DNA from: Turritopsis dohrnii
Lineage: Eukaryota > Cnidaria > Hydrozoa > Anthoathecata > Oceaniidae
DNA: 64,000 nt
Assembly (NCBI GenBank): GCA_027922465.2
Contig: BQMF02000016.1
Span: 1,488,001 to 1,552,000 of the forward strand
Reading direction: 5' to 3'
Positions 23,872 to 37,300 of this stretch are shown piece after piece; position 1 is the first letter of the stretch; the number at the start of each line of letters is the position of its first letter. The notes under the pieces were generated by a model. It saw nothing but the letters and a program-made list of their open reading frames with translations, made no database searches and was not told the origin of the DNA. The translations under genes and the position numbers were made by a program.

Positions 23872-23938
23872 ATGTCATTATAATATTAATATTATAATGA
23901 AAAACAATTATAATGTTATAATTGTTTTTTTTCAGTTT
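23872..23938. repeat. AT-rich palindromes
   Basis: CATTATAATATTAATATTAT + AATG and ACAATTATAATGTTATAATTGT are adjacent perfect or near-perfect inverted repeats, likely cruciform-prone. Confidence 0.65.
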
Positions 23939-24650
23939 TTATACCAAAAGAAAGAACATTTTTTGTTCTCTCTAAATACATGACCTTTTTAATAACAAAT
24001 AAATTTTGGGGGAATTATAATCGATTTTACCATGAAACCACGCAATTTAAATCAATGACTCGAGTAATATGGAAGGTCGTGAAAATTAAAATATTGTGAT
24101 AAAGCTGCATTTATACTTGGAAAACACATATTTTTTTACAAACTTGAAACATAAAAGTTTCATTTCTAAAAATCTTTTACGAAGATTAAAAAAAACTTTT
24201 TAAAATGTTTTTTGTTTTTTTTTTCGCTTATAAAGATTTTGGCAAGGCGTTGGGAATGCAAAGTTATTAAATCATAATGAAAAACTTTACACAAAAAGTT
24301 TACACAATGAAAAAAAATTGTGTGTATTCAAATATTTCGTGACGAACTTATCACAACACCAACAACAGCATTACAAAATTAACAACCGTGTCGAAAGAAA
24401 AAAATAGTCAATATTCTTTAAAATAAAGATTTTTGCAAAAAACAACTTATATTTTTGGAAAGCTCGTAAATTCTTCTTTCCAACGGTATAAAAACCGCAT
24501 TGTATTGGTGAAAATTCGAAAAGTTATTTGTGTTTTTTTTCCCACTGAAGAAATTCCATCGCTTTCTGTATGACTAAAAATAAGAATGACGTCACTTAAA
24601 AGCGTATCACGTGACGGAGTTTTACTTAAATTTTTGCACATCATATGCTA

Positions 24651-24776
24651 ACCTAGCGGGTACCACATTTGTAAAAAAATCACGGCGAAGAAGTGCATTT
24701 CTATAAAAATACACGCACCATTTCAATAAAAATGCTCTTCGTCGCAGTGACTTTTTGACGATATTGTCCACTGAGA
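24651..24776. mobile_element. Family P MITE, copy
   Basis: ACCTAGCGGGTACCACATTT, GAAGTGCATTTCTATAAAAA, AATGCTCTTCGTCGCAGTG and TTGTCCACTGAG. Short frames on both strands here are not genes. Confidence 0.72.
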
Positions 24777-27587
24777 AACGTCCAGCACTTAACATTCCTG
24801 ATGCGAGAAAAAATATGAAATCATCGGAATATAGAGTCAATGCAAAGTGGAGAAAATATTGCAAAATACAACAGGACAATGTTATCACGTGGTGGCCGCG
24901 TAGAGTTAAGATGAGAGCTAGAGAAGAGACGCAAGTGACACTAACACTGGATTAGAACTTTTCTGAAATGGATTCACTGAAACTTTTTTTGATAGTAAAA
25001 AAAGCTTGGGTTGCATCGTCTACAAGGATTATTAACATCCACGACGCGATGATTTTGGATCAAGAAGAAACATCACTCAGTGTGAAACAGGCCTAAGATG
25101 AAAGGTACTTTAACGGTAATTGATGCTTGGAATTATAAAGGCAAATCCAAAAGAAATACTGAAGATAATTTTCATAAAACAATGTTTATTCCATCCATTC
25201 TTGTAGCTATATTCACTGCTATCACAATCCCTACGTTATAGCTAGTTTCTATTCTAGTTTTTTGTAAGGCCGTTTTCCATTAAAAGTATTAGTTCGAGCT
25301 GAAAAAAAATCATCGCTTTGTGATTGGATGTCGAAGTTTGCAAAGTTTGAAAATTTGAAACTGTTTTAGTCATTCTGCGAGGAGCAAAACGAAATAAGGG
25401 AATCTCCATTCTACTCTGAATGCTCCAAATAGGCATTCCCCGAAATATCTGTCGCTGATGTTTTATCAACATGGTCTGTAAGTTGGTTCCGGTCTTCAAA
25501 TCATAAAATCAAAATTGTTCCGGTCTTCAAAATTGTTTTTCTCGAGAATTTATTATAAGAACAAAAGTAGTAATAAAAAACAAACTCACTCGTTTGAGAT
25601 CCGTGATCTTGTAACACCAAGATTTCTTTCAAGCAACATTTTCTTACCTATAGCACAACGAGCTGAAAACAAAGTGTAAAGACTTGAAACGCAGGAAATT
25701 CACTTCATGTCATATACAACACAAATCACAGGAGTTTCCTTGACAATCATGTTCATGCAAAGAGATAATAGAAACAGCAGTGTGTTCTTTTTTGTGGCTG
25801 CATATATGAAGTCCCCTTCATTTTCATCTCATTTATACGATGCTATTTTCATGATCCTTACAAAAAATTGAATTATAATGGCTTCTCCTCCCATCTAAAC
25901 GATTTCTCATAAACAAGTGAAAAAAACAAAACAGCAGGGATTACTTTCAAACGTTATTTACAAGGTGACATTGTTAACTCGTTCAGTACCTCCCCCTATC
26001 ATCAATGAATCATTGAAATTTGAAAATGCTGATCATTACCTTCTTATTGACAAAATAAAAGAATATTTAATATGAATAACAAGATGAATGACAAGGTATA
26101 TTTCAAAAATTCACAAGGTTACCGTTCATTGATCATGAATCATGTCAATTGCAAATCAAAGAGAGACCTTTAAAATCTGTGTATATAAGATGGGGTTATT
26201 TTCACCCTGGATTTGAGTTATAAAAGCATGTGACTGAACTTATGTATAAAAAACACGAAGAGGTATCAAAATAATGTAGTGGAACATTTGCTTCCTTATA
26301 ACAGAAGTTAAAATCCAACAAAATATTAAGTAAAAATTTTGTAACATATGTGTTATAACATTTTCCAATATTCTTTTCATTCCTTCATTTCATTATCAGC
26401 AATTATTAGATAATTTTTTTACAATTTATATCAGACGAAGCATTAACAACAACAAAAAAACAGGTGCACTATGGGGGAGAAAAAGGACTTTTAGCACCAT
26501 GGGATTTAGGTCACAGTGATGGAACACTAGGGGATAAGTAAAACAGGATACAACTAAGACAAAGATGTGTTCTTATATAGACTAACCTTGACTATTCTTC
26601 AAGGAAACAAACCTTTTTTTCTGGCCATGTGTAGTGTTTATGTTTTAATGTTTTAATCATGAAAGTAACACAAGACAACATTGTTTGCGGGGAAGAAGAA
26701 AAGAGATTTACATTTTCATATTTTTTCTTTTTTTATTTCCATTTTGAATAAATATTTATGTCTTCTGTATAAATAATCTAAAATGAAAATAACATAATAA
26801 GTTACGATCTCGTAAAAGTTATTTTGGGGGAATCGTTTATGATTTCAAACAGGGATTTTGAAAGGAACACAATACCTTAACAGAAGATTGGAAATAGTTA
26901 AAGAGAAAAAACAAAGGGGTCTTTTCCTTGTGGCTTGCCCCCCTACCATGTACAACAAAACCACCCTGAGATTTCTTGGATGTTCTTTCGATATGACCTT
27001 TGGCGAGTTTTATCGGAATATGTTTTTATTATAAGGAAAGACAGAGAGAGAGAGAGGAGTTGTTTGGTAGTGTATCTTTTTAAAGAAAAATGATCAAGCA
27101 CAGAATTTTTGAATAAAACTAAATAAAAGACAAATTCAACATTCGATGTTGTGTGTACCAACTATGCGACTGTGTTGAAGGTTGATGACTGCGGCTAGAT
27201 TCCTGTTGGATCCATTACGAATAGATAACACAGAAAGTTCGAACTTCATTCATGATTTATGCATATGTAGCAAATTTTGAAGATATTCATTGGTTAGTGT
27301 TCGTTAGAACACAGAAAATTCTAGTGCGCATGCTCAAATATCGTATCGAACGTCGTAGTTTTCTTATGAGAGGAATACTTAACGTGAATGACAGAGGCAT
27401 GCTTTGATGGAATCTGCCATCACCACCCAAAACATCAGAGATTCGGTTATTAAGAGACGGATAGTGGGTGAAGAATCATAAGGAGAAACCTTATTTGAAT
27501 CAAATTTCTCTTCACTATCAAAAATATATTATTCATAAATACCATTTCCAATTTTCTACAAAAATATACAACACTGCCAGATACAAT
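24777..27587. other. Intergenic, no gene seen
   Basis: No frame with family features, no clear TIR element. Short ORFs only. Confidence 0.45.
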
Positions 27588-27711
27588 ATCCAGTTGGCAA
27601 ATACGTTAAATCATCACTGTGGCGGAGAACATTTTCATTGAAATACTGTGTATTGCTCTATAGAAATGTACTCCTCTGCAGTGATCTTTCAACAAATTTG
27701 CCCACAGGGTA
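27588..27711. mobile_element. Family P MITE, copy
   Basis: TATCCAGTTGGCAAATACG, TCACTGTGGCGGAGAAC, CTCTATAGAAATGTACTCC and TTTGCCCACAGGGTA. Confidence 0.72.
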
Positions 27712-27802
27712 TGCATCAGATATCCAACACTCAACAGTTCTTATATACACTATAAACAACCTTTGATTAAATCTTCAAACTAATGTTCTAAAAACCGTCA
27801 AA

Positions 27803-27880
27803 TCCAACTTCGAACCCAGGGTTTCTTGCTTCTTCAACATACGACAAGACACACTGGGTCCGAGTTTGCCGCCAAACCAT
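27803..27880. repeat. AACCTCG..CCAGGG palindromic repeat, diverged copy
   Basis: CCAACTTCGAACCCAGGGTT at the left and CACTGGGTCCGAGTTTGCC at the right. Confidence 0.55.
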
Positions 27881-27895
27881 AATAAAATTCTAACA

Positions 27896-27930
27896 ATATC
27901 ATATTATATTATATTATATTATTATTATTT
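27896..27930. repeat. ATATT/ATT microsatellite
   Basis: TATTATATTATATTATATTA followed by TTATTATT. Confidence 0.85.
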
Positions 27931-28287
27931 ATTAGTAGAAAGGTCAGTAGCCTTTATCCATCCAGAGTTTTGCATCTGAAATATCTATATGATGGACACC
28001 TTGGGGGAGTGGCTCATTGTCCGTCGTAGAGGTATCACTGTAATTCGGATGCTAAACTCTTAAAGGTTTTCTCCCATGCTGGGAAAGTACTGTCAAGGCA
28101 TGACCAAGTGCCAATTATAGGGAGGCGTCGTTCGTCTTATATAGGTTTTCCCATGTGGCGAAAATAAGAAGAAAGGTGATGTAATACCGAACAGCCGAAA
28201 TTTAGATGAAAAGGAAAGAAAACGAATCAAACCATTAACGAGAGAAATAACGGTTTGAATGAGATCGCAAAAAGTCTGGTAACGAGG

Positions 28288-28293
28288 TTTATT
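28288..28293 (-). other. Candidate polyadenylation signal of FBXL13
   Basis: The plus strand reads TTTATT, which is AATAAA on the minus strand, about 95 bp downstream of the FBXL13 stop codon. Position and sequence fit a poly(A) signal. No transcript evidence is available and the motif is frequent in AT-rich DNA. Confidence 0.45.
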
Positions 28294-28387
28294 CATAATC
28301 AGAACTAGAATAACACAGAAAATAAGAAACCAAAGTGCGGAGCGGAATATGCTGGAGCGATAATCTTACATTATTGCAAAAATTACA

Positions 28388-31300
28388 TTATTTTGCTCGA
28401 TTGCCAAGATAAACCAATGTATCTTCTTCCGAATGATGAACGTGAGTTCTCAGTTTCTTCTGTAATTTAGTCGCAGCGGATCTGAAGTGAAAAAAAGAAC
28501 CATGAAACCTGAACCCTGAAATATTGAAAAAAAAAACCGAACGAATAATACAATACAATAGGTACAATAATAATAGGTACAAGTTCTCTCAAATCGGCAT
28601 GTATGTTAAAACTATTCATAATTGATTGACGTCGCAAAATGCTGATGTCACCAAATAAAACCCCGACGACAACAATATGACGACATCACCATGACGACAT
28701 CACCAAAGTATCAAAGAAACAAAAAATGGTCGACTTACTTGGAAATACAACTGCAATACAACATGGTAAGGGTTTTGATATTTCGACAACCCTTTCTTAA
28801 ATACCGTAAAGAACGATCGCTAGAAGAATAACCGATACACGCTTACTACACATTTACCAGTTTCAAACAAGTAATTCGTTTGGGTCAGTACGTCCTTTCA
28901 TACTCACGTGAGGCGTCTACAACCCGATATATCCAACTTCTCGATGAACTGACAAACACCAGATAAATATTGGATACCTTGGTCAGTGAGCTAAAAAAAA
29001 ACATAAAACTTACATAAAAACATAAAACTTACATAAGAACATGAAACTTACATAAGAACATAAAACTCGCATAAGAACATAAAACTTGCATAAGAACATA
29101 AAACTTACATAAGAACATAAAGCTTCCATAAGAACATAAAACTTACATAAGAACATAAAACTTGCATAAGAACATAAAACTTGCATAAGAACATAAAACT
29201 TGCATAAGAACATAAGGACTTTTTTGTTAAATGCTAAGAACTAAGAATGCTAATAACTCGATATAGCAGAAGCGACACAAGGACAGATTTGTAAAAAAAA
29301 AACAAAACGGTCTTTGGTAATGATGATGAACTGGGAAAATACTGACGTCATTACCCGGCATGCCTTCTTCAACAATAGCAAAAGTAACAAAAGCATTTTC
29401 GAATTTGGAACGAGGCCAGATCAGAAAAAAAAAAAAAAACAAAAAAATGACGTGATTACGTAAGGTTGAAGTGGAAGCTCACAATGTAGAGTTATCTATC
29501 AAAAATGCATGGCCAAACTCTCAAAGATAAACAAATTAAGTCTATTAATGTTGGATTCCCACTGCGTGAAAAACTTCTAGGTGTTTCATAATTTTAAGTC
29601 ATGGAAACGTTTTTCTTCGACCGTTCAAAAACCGCACAACTAGATCGTCAAGCAATGAAAGCTAAGACCGAAAACCCCTTTTGGTTTTGTTCAAAATGAA
29701 AACTTTCATGTCAGTATCTGTGGAGACACACAACAAACAACGCTAGTAACTACGACAAACAACGCTAGCAACTACGACAAACAACGATAGTAACTACGAC
29801 AAACAATGATAGTTTCGGATTACATATGGCAACCTAACCATGTCTTCATCGAAAAGAAACCGGAGGACAAATTTGTTGAAAAGCCTCTGTGGAGAAGTGT
29901 GTTTCTACAGAAGTATGGGTAAAATCGTCAAAATATCACTGCGCCGGAGAACACTTTTATTGAAGTTGTGTGTATATTTCCAAAGAAATGCACTCCTTCG
30001 CAGAGATTTTTTAACAAATGTGCCGGCTGGACTGTTTTTTTCAATGATAATGCTTTTCGACACAGAAATTCTATGACGATTTTACCCAATGAAAAGGAAG
30101 CCCAATAATGTTGCATCATCATCATTATTCCCGTAAAAACTTCAACCTACCGCATGACAGCCGGATATGTTCAGGACACGAATTTGCCGACAGGAAAAGG
30201 CGATGTTTTTCAATGACTGATCAGTCAATAACTAACAGACAAGAACAAAACGGTTATTAATATTGAGAGTTTGAATACCAAAACAAATAGAACATCAAAG
30301 GAGGAGAAATGAGGAAAGGAAAGAGAAGGAGGAGAGTGTTCACTGTTAATTTCACAAAAAGGCCAAAATGTTGAATAATCGAAACTTACATGTGCGTGCG
30401 ATACGTCCAATGTTTCCAAACCCCTCACTTTCGGCGCCAATTTCTAAAAGGTAAAAAAATCAGACAGTTATTCCACAGTTATTGCTCATCACATAATCGG
30501 CCTTCCGAGCCCTATCCAGACTGCAGATCATTTTGGAGTTAAATCTCCGTCAAATGTTGTAGTGGGAAGATTCTATGCAATTCGATTGGCTTAAGAAACA
30601 TTTCTCGGCATCGTGAACCAACGAGATTGCAGAGGGAATTCCCCTGGCGCCATTTTACGCCCTAAGGAGATTCGTTTAAGAAACTGGGGCGTTCTTTTCC
30701 TAATGCTGAAGATACTCTTTCACAATAATAGCGAATTAATTGGCCGAAGAACTTAATGAAACAATCTTAAACGAAATTCTGTTAAAACACCGTATTTTGG
30801 CTTTGCCAGCAAGTCTTAAGATCTTTCTAGTTATTCAATTTGAAAATGGGAAAATATTTAGTTCGAACAATAGAACACATAGAAATAACACAATGACGCG
30901 CGGTATAAGAATATTATGGGGAGGATTATACCTTAGGGAGGGATCTTAAACCAGTGGCCAGTTTATACAGGTGGTTGTCTTAAACACTAAGGTTTAGTCT
31001 AAAGCCATATCATTTCAGGCTTGGTTTGTTTTGTTTTCGATATGCGGATTTGTTTCTTCATTAATGGGACAGTTACTGAAGCCCTTATTTATATTCGGTA
31101 TTCGCAGGATTGAGTAGAAGGAGTTGACTGATAAGGACTGACAAAAGAATAAAACCAATTCAAATTTTTCCCATTGCGCACCTCTTATATATCTCTTCAA
31201 CCTTCATATTTCGTTGGGATTTAAATAAATAAATAAGTCCCCTTGCATGAAGTCTGCAAAAAAGTGAATGCATTACAACAATGATTTAACTTGATAGTGA

Positions 31301-34300
31301 TAACGAAGTAAAACAAAACTAACACCATCTTGAAAGTTATAAAAAACAACAACAAAGCATTTACTTCGAGAATTCCATCATTATACACCCGTGTTCAATG
31401 TACTTCCTTAATTTCATCGAGGGTCGAATTAATTGCCTCGAATGAAGATAAAGTCGAAGTTTCGAGATTTCTCTCAATGGGAACGATGAAAAATTCGAGA
31501 CTTCGAGATTTATAGCGGGCTGTAAATGCCGACTGGACGAAGATTTTGTTCGAGATAGCGGGAAGTTCGAGATAACGAGAGCCAACTGTATGTTTTTCTT
31601 AAAACATTCCCCCGACCAATCCCTCTCTGAAGGGGCGAATTAAATCAAATCAAAGTTCAGCAAAACGATTCAAACCGGTCATGCCAAGCTTTGTGTACCA
31701 CTAGCCCGCGTACAACAGTTGGTTAAAGCTCACCTGTATGCCAGTATCGGTAATGTTACAGCATTCGGAGACTATGATATCCTTTAAATTCGGATTATTT
31801 CCAAGGGCGATAAGACCTGGATCAGTGATGTTACAGCCAGATAAGTCTATTGAGATCAATGTTGAAATACTAGCAAGCAGCTCCACGCCAGCATCAGTAA
31901 TGTGCTCACAATAGCTGAAATTCGCATATGCTAATGACGAACACCTGAAAATATGAAGCATCAGTGATAAAGAATGTATTTTAGAAATCAAAGGAAATCA
32001 AAAGTCACTTGAGAAACTTGTCCTAGAGGAAAAGTAAAAATCTTCTTGACATACTTTTGCGAAATTCGGAGCAGTGAGACATCAGAGACGCGAATGCAAT
32101 TGGTCAAGTTCAGTTCTCGAAGTTTGGATCCTGATGAACCTTCGATCAGATAACGAACGCCAATATCAGAAATCCTGCCAAAATATAATTATATAGTATA
32201 TATATATATAACGTCAAGTGCCAAAAGAAACTATGGCATTAATATTTTAGGATTGCTCATTTTTTCCATATTTTTTTCATTTTTTTAAAGGGAGGAGGGT
32301 TGTTAAATAGATGTAGGGCGTGTGAAGGTTGGGCGTAGAAAGAGGGAAGGGTGCTCAACAGAGGATTCGCCAACACCAGTTAGCAACAAAACTGAGTAAA
32401 CAAAACCACGTGTTTCAGAAAATTCCACTCATTAAAAATTTGCAACATTCGTGAATGCTAGTGTGAAGAGTAACTGATGTCGATTACACAGTGACTGATG
32501 CCGATTACACATTAACTGATGTCGATTACACAGCGACCGATGTCGATTACACAATATACACTTTGTTTCAACTTATTTATGTGCTCCATCCAGGCAGCAC
32601 AACACACTGTGTGAACAAGAAGAATTAACCATAACGATGTGCAGATAGTGAAATAACAGAATCGTCTCACCGTACGCAATCAGCCAAATTTAAGACACGT
32701 AGGTTTCTTGCTTGATTCAAAGCCTTCAACGACATGTCCGTCACACGTTGAACGTCAACGAAGTACAAGTATCTCAGTTCTGGATTACTTCGAACAAGGA
32801 GTTTTATACTGGCATCTGATAACCGGTTATTTCCTGGAAAAGATTGTAAGGGAAAGTGTACTAGTTTTGGCTTGCACAAAATTTCTTTAAATGTTATTCA
32901 ATAAAATGGATAGTTATGTATACCAGAATGTTCGATTATGCACCCGGTGCGCTTACCCAATTGGCAAAATCGTCAAAAAGAACACTGCGATGAAGAGCAC
33001 TTTTATTGAAATAGTGTGTATACTTCTATAGAAATGCACTCCTTCGCAGTACTTATTCCACAAATTTGTCCAAATTTGCGCTTATAATACAATCTGACTT
33101 TTTAGTAAAAACGTCACACAATGCCCGTTAACAAGAAAGAAGTTAGACTTATCATCCCTTATCATAAATACAGTGCAATGAAGAGGAATAAAGAAATAAA
33201 TGAACAGCATAAAAGTATGAAATAAATGTTCATTTTTTCTTAAGAAAATACACACAAATAAGAAACCCCTTTGAACTCTATTTTAACTATATTCAAACAA
33301 GAAGCTGCTTGGCTTGAAAACTTCAGGAAAAACTTCGCAACAATCTACAATCAACTTTGTTCAAATGTGATCAAATGACTGTAATGGCCTTCCAAGTGCT
33401 TCCAATCGTAGAACCTTCGTAATTTGGTCCAAATTAGGCCCAAATTGCAGAATTTTGGTCAAATTGGACAAAATGACTGTCAAATTCGAAAGCAGCACCT
33501 TTCAACTGTGCTCTATGCGAATTTTTATTAAAATCAGAGAGCTCTTGTAATTTGGTCCAAATTCGACCCAAATTTCCCAATTTTAGTCAAATTTGAAAAA
33601 TTAAATGCCAAATTCGAAATAAGTGTTAATAAGCTTAGTGTAAATTTTTATAAAATTTGGTGAACTGAAATTTTACCGAAACTGCAAATTTTTCAACATG
33701 GTCATGTAAGCATTGCACGAAATTGTTCATAACTTGGAGTAGTAGGAGGAGGAGAAACCACGGGTATTTTAAAGACATTATTCCACCACGTGTTATAAAG
33801 CCAATAACCGCTCTCTGTGCGATTACCAAAAAGATTATATGAAAGACGGGGCACCAATTTGAAGTTGGGCACCAATTTGAGAGTGGGTTGTAACTTATTG
33901 ATATGAAATGTCATGTCATAAGTACTGAACAACAGTTTATCATCAAACTTATGCCATTGGTTACTTTCAGTATAGCTACAGCTAATTTAGCTTGTTGATA
34001 ATCAATAACTGTTAAACAGATGTAGATATAGAATGAAATTTTGAAAGTTCTTTGATAAACAACTATAGACAGTCCATGTCAAAAATTTTGGAATAAAAAA
34101 ACCCTAAGAAATATTCAAAAAATATTTTAAGAAATAAAATAAACCCAAAAATTAGAAAACTAAATTGGAGTTGATTGGTGTACATGTACACTAATTCAAG
34201 AAGGTGCCATTCACTAGATATCCTAGTGGGTCAAATCGTCAAAGTCACTCCGATGAAGAGCATTTTAATTGAAATAGTCCACTCCTTCCCAGTGACTTTT

Positions 34301-37300
34301 CAACAAATTTGCACAATGGGATACTTATGATGCAGACATCAATAATCATTAAATAACACATGCCAAAAACACAATAGTCTTAAAGAACTGCAGTTACCTT
34401 CTATCTTTAAGACCTGTAATTTTTTTGAGGTGCAAATGCTTTTCATAGCTTCATCCGTCAATAGAGTTGAATGCAAGATCGATAAAAAACGCAAATTCTT
34501 ACTTTCAGACATCAAGGCCTAGAAAATGAATATTAGAAACAGAATGTTCATGGATACATCTGTAAACAGAGTGTATTAGTAATAATAGTCATCATCAAGT
34601 GTTTCTTTTTTAGAGCATCGGCATAATTTTTACTCAATGACAAAACAACCTTTACAAAGTTTCCATGAAAACTATCATTTTTTGAGCTTTTTTTTATGCA
34701 GTAGTGGCTTAGGGGTTAAAGCGTTGAGCATGGGAACCCAGTATTGAGGGTTCAAACCCTGCTGAGGTCGAATGTTGAAAAAGTCGAGACTCCTGGAGGT
34801 ACTGCAACTAGCTCGATTCCCTGATGTATTTCAAGGAAAATGAAGGCTAGTCGGGGAGATTAACGCTAGGATGAACATCCAGAACATGTAGCCCCACTCC
34901 TTGTAGTGGCTTCGGCCTGAAGTGATTTAAAAAAAAAAAAAGAAAAAAAAACAGAACATCGAAGAAGAAGTGCCATGGCCCAGATAAAATTTGATGACAA
35001 TTTGATAACATTAGCTGTTATTGTGGGCTATGTAACTGATCTCTAAAACACAATAGAACTGAATCATTACCTCAACCCGATCATCTGTAAGAGATGGAAT
35101 CTCGTTCAGATGGATGGTGTTTAAACGCAAGCAGCCTTTAGATAGCGTTTTATAGCCATCCCGAGTTATCTAAAAAGCAGAGGAAACCATTGTAAATGAA
35201 CTTTAGTTCAAGAAATTATTAGTGAAATGATTTTTGGGCTTAATTCATTCTACGTACAAAAATTCCTCGATTTTACTGAAACATCTTGATCTTCAAGACA
35301 CAAAGAAATTCAAGACACAACCTTAATAAGGGGAGAAAAAGGGGTGACAAAAGGACAGATCTTCTTTATTTGAAACGAAGATGTATCTTCTCGAAAGTAG
35401 TTACAACAAAAAATAGGGTCATTATTGTGAATCCAAGTGACCGTAGTAATGTCCTTATTCGGCCACTGTGGAATGTTCTAGATGTGTAAACAACTATGGT
35501 GAATTGAGTTTTGCACACACAGAAGATATCCATAACGCAAAAAAGAAGAGTCAGTAACATAACAATTGGCGCAAGGTTTATCAATATCCGATCAATATCA
35601 CATCAATGAGCAGTAATTTTATTGCTTCATTACTGCTATCTATACTTTTGAGTTTTGATTTTTGCCTGTTACCCAACCAAAATCAAATTGTACTCATTCT
35701 TTGAAAATTCTTTAAAAAAAAAAGTAGCATGTGATTGTAGCCTTCGAAAAATAATATTAAATTTTGTAATAGTATGTTGGTCATCATCAAAATATTAGGT
35801 GAAGAAGACAACACAAATTCTACGTATTATATTTTATTTTATTTTATTTTTAGGGAAATCATGGGTGCAGTTTCCTGAGAGATTTAACTTATATTAACTA
35901 ACTACCAATTACACTATGATTTCTAGATGATAAATTTTATTATTTGCAAATGTAGATTGACTAAACAGGGCGAAGTTTCTCTTCTATCATGTATCACTGT
36001 TTCTTTTAAATAACATTGCTCATAAATACAAAGCAATGAGGTTTAGTCTCTCTGTTTACATTATTATTCCATGGGATGAAATGTAGTCGATGGTTAGCAA
36101 CAGACATCACGTCTAATGTCATGAAAGTCTAAGAAAACTACTGTCAAATCACATAAATCCTGAAGTCTTAATAATTATGTATAACAGAAAAATTGACTGA
36201 ATCAAAGTATATGGTTTCTGGAAAGAGATAGTAGCAGACAAAAACGTTTTTTCGGATTATCCAGCATTTCCTTTCTCTTTTTCACTAATTTTCCCTAATT
36301 TAAAATTTCTTTCTTTTCCAAGTTTTCCCTGATTTTTCAGTTTGCCTGAACCATGCAATGGCCCATCATTTTTGCTAGTATTGCAGATAAATAGCATGTA
36401 GTTTAATTAATTTGAAATGAAATGTTGATTTGAAAGAAACTGTAAACAAAACATTTTAAGGTGTGAGTAAGGGAAAAAAACGTGTTTTTGTTTTTTAATT
36501 AATTCCTTTGACAGGAATATGTTTATATCAAGTATAATACATTTTTGGAAAGCTTATTTACATCTCTAAAAGATGAGTTATTTTCAATTTCTCAAAAGTA
36601 TCGTTTTCTCTTTTCATTTTTTTTGCTTTCAAGACTATAACTCATATTCTGTTCAAATTAAAAAGATAAAAAAAAAACCGTTTTTAGATCTACCCTTCAG
36701 CTTTTCAGTAAGCCAAGTCTCACTGTCAGAGCTTTTTTAGTTTTGTAAATGAAGCATCAAACGTTAGTGGCTCTGACACGAAAAATGAACTCTGAAAAAA
36801 ACAGCTGTAAAGATTTTTCTTTATTGCGTGAACTAATTAATTATTTATGAAACGGAATTTTGAAACAAAAGGATCAATACGCAACATAATTAATATGTTT
36901 TAATTTTTCATGGTCTTTAATGTACACAAATTAGCCGCTAATACAACGGTTTTGGAAAATAAACGGACTTCCCATCCACTTCCTGAAAAAATAGTTTCAC
37001 CATTGGAAAATTCAGAGTTCCTTTCATCCTGATGTGCAAAAAAACTTTTTTTCAAAAAAGTCAATGATTTTTCCCTTACTCACACCTTAATAGTGAAATT
37101 ATCTCATGCACCAGCACTTTGAAGCTGCAATATCTCCAGTAAAACACACATCAAAGTGGAAAGTATACCTGATCACATCCAGACATGTCCAAATACATAA
37201 GCTTCTGTGAGCCTTTGCCACTTGATAAGTATTGCAAGCCACGGTTTGTAAATTTCAAGCAATGACTAATACTAAGATACTGAAGACCATTACAATTTCT

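Noticed and set aside
25254..25499. 81-aa frame
   Set aside because: No recognisable family, no adjoining exons.
29010..29213. 67-aa repetitive cysteine-rich frame on the minus strand
   Set aside because: It is a 19-bp tandem repeat translated; no start context, conserved domain or splice structure.
29001..29214. Possible CRISPR-like array
   Set aside because: Direct tandem repeat without spacers, in an animal intron.
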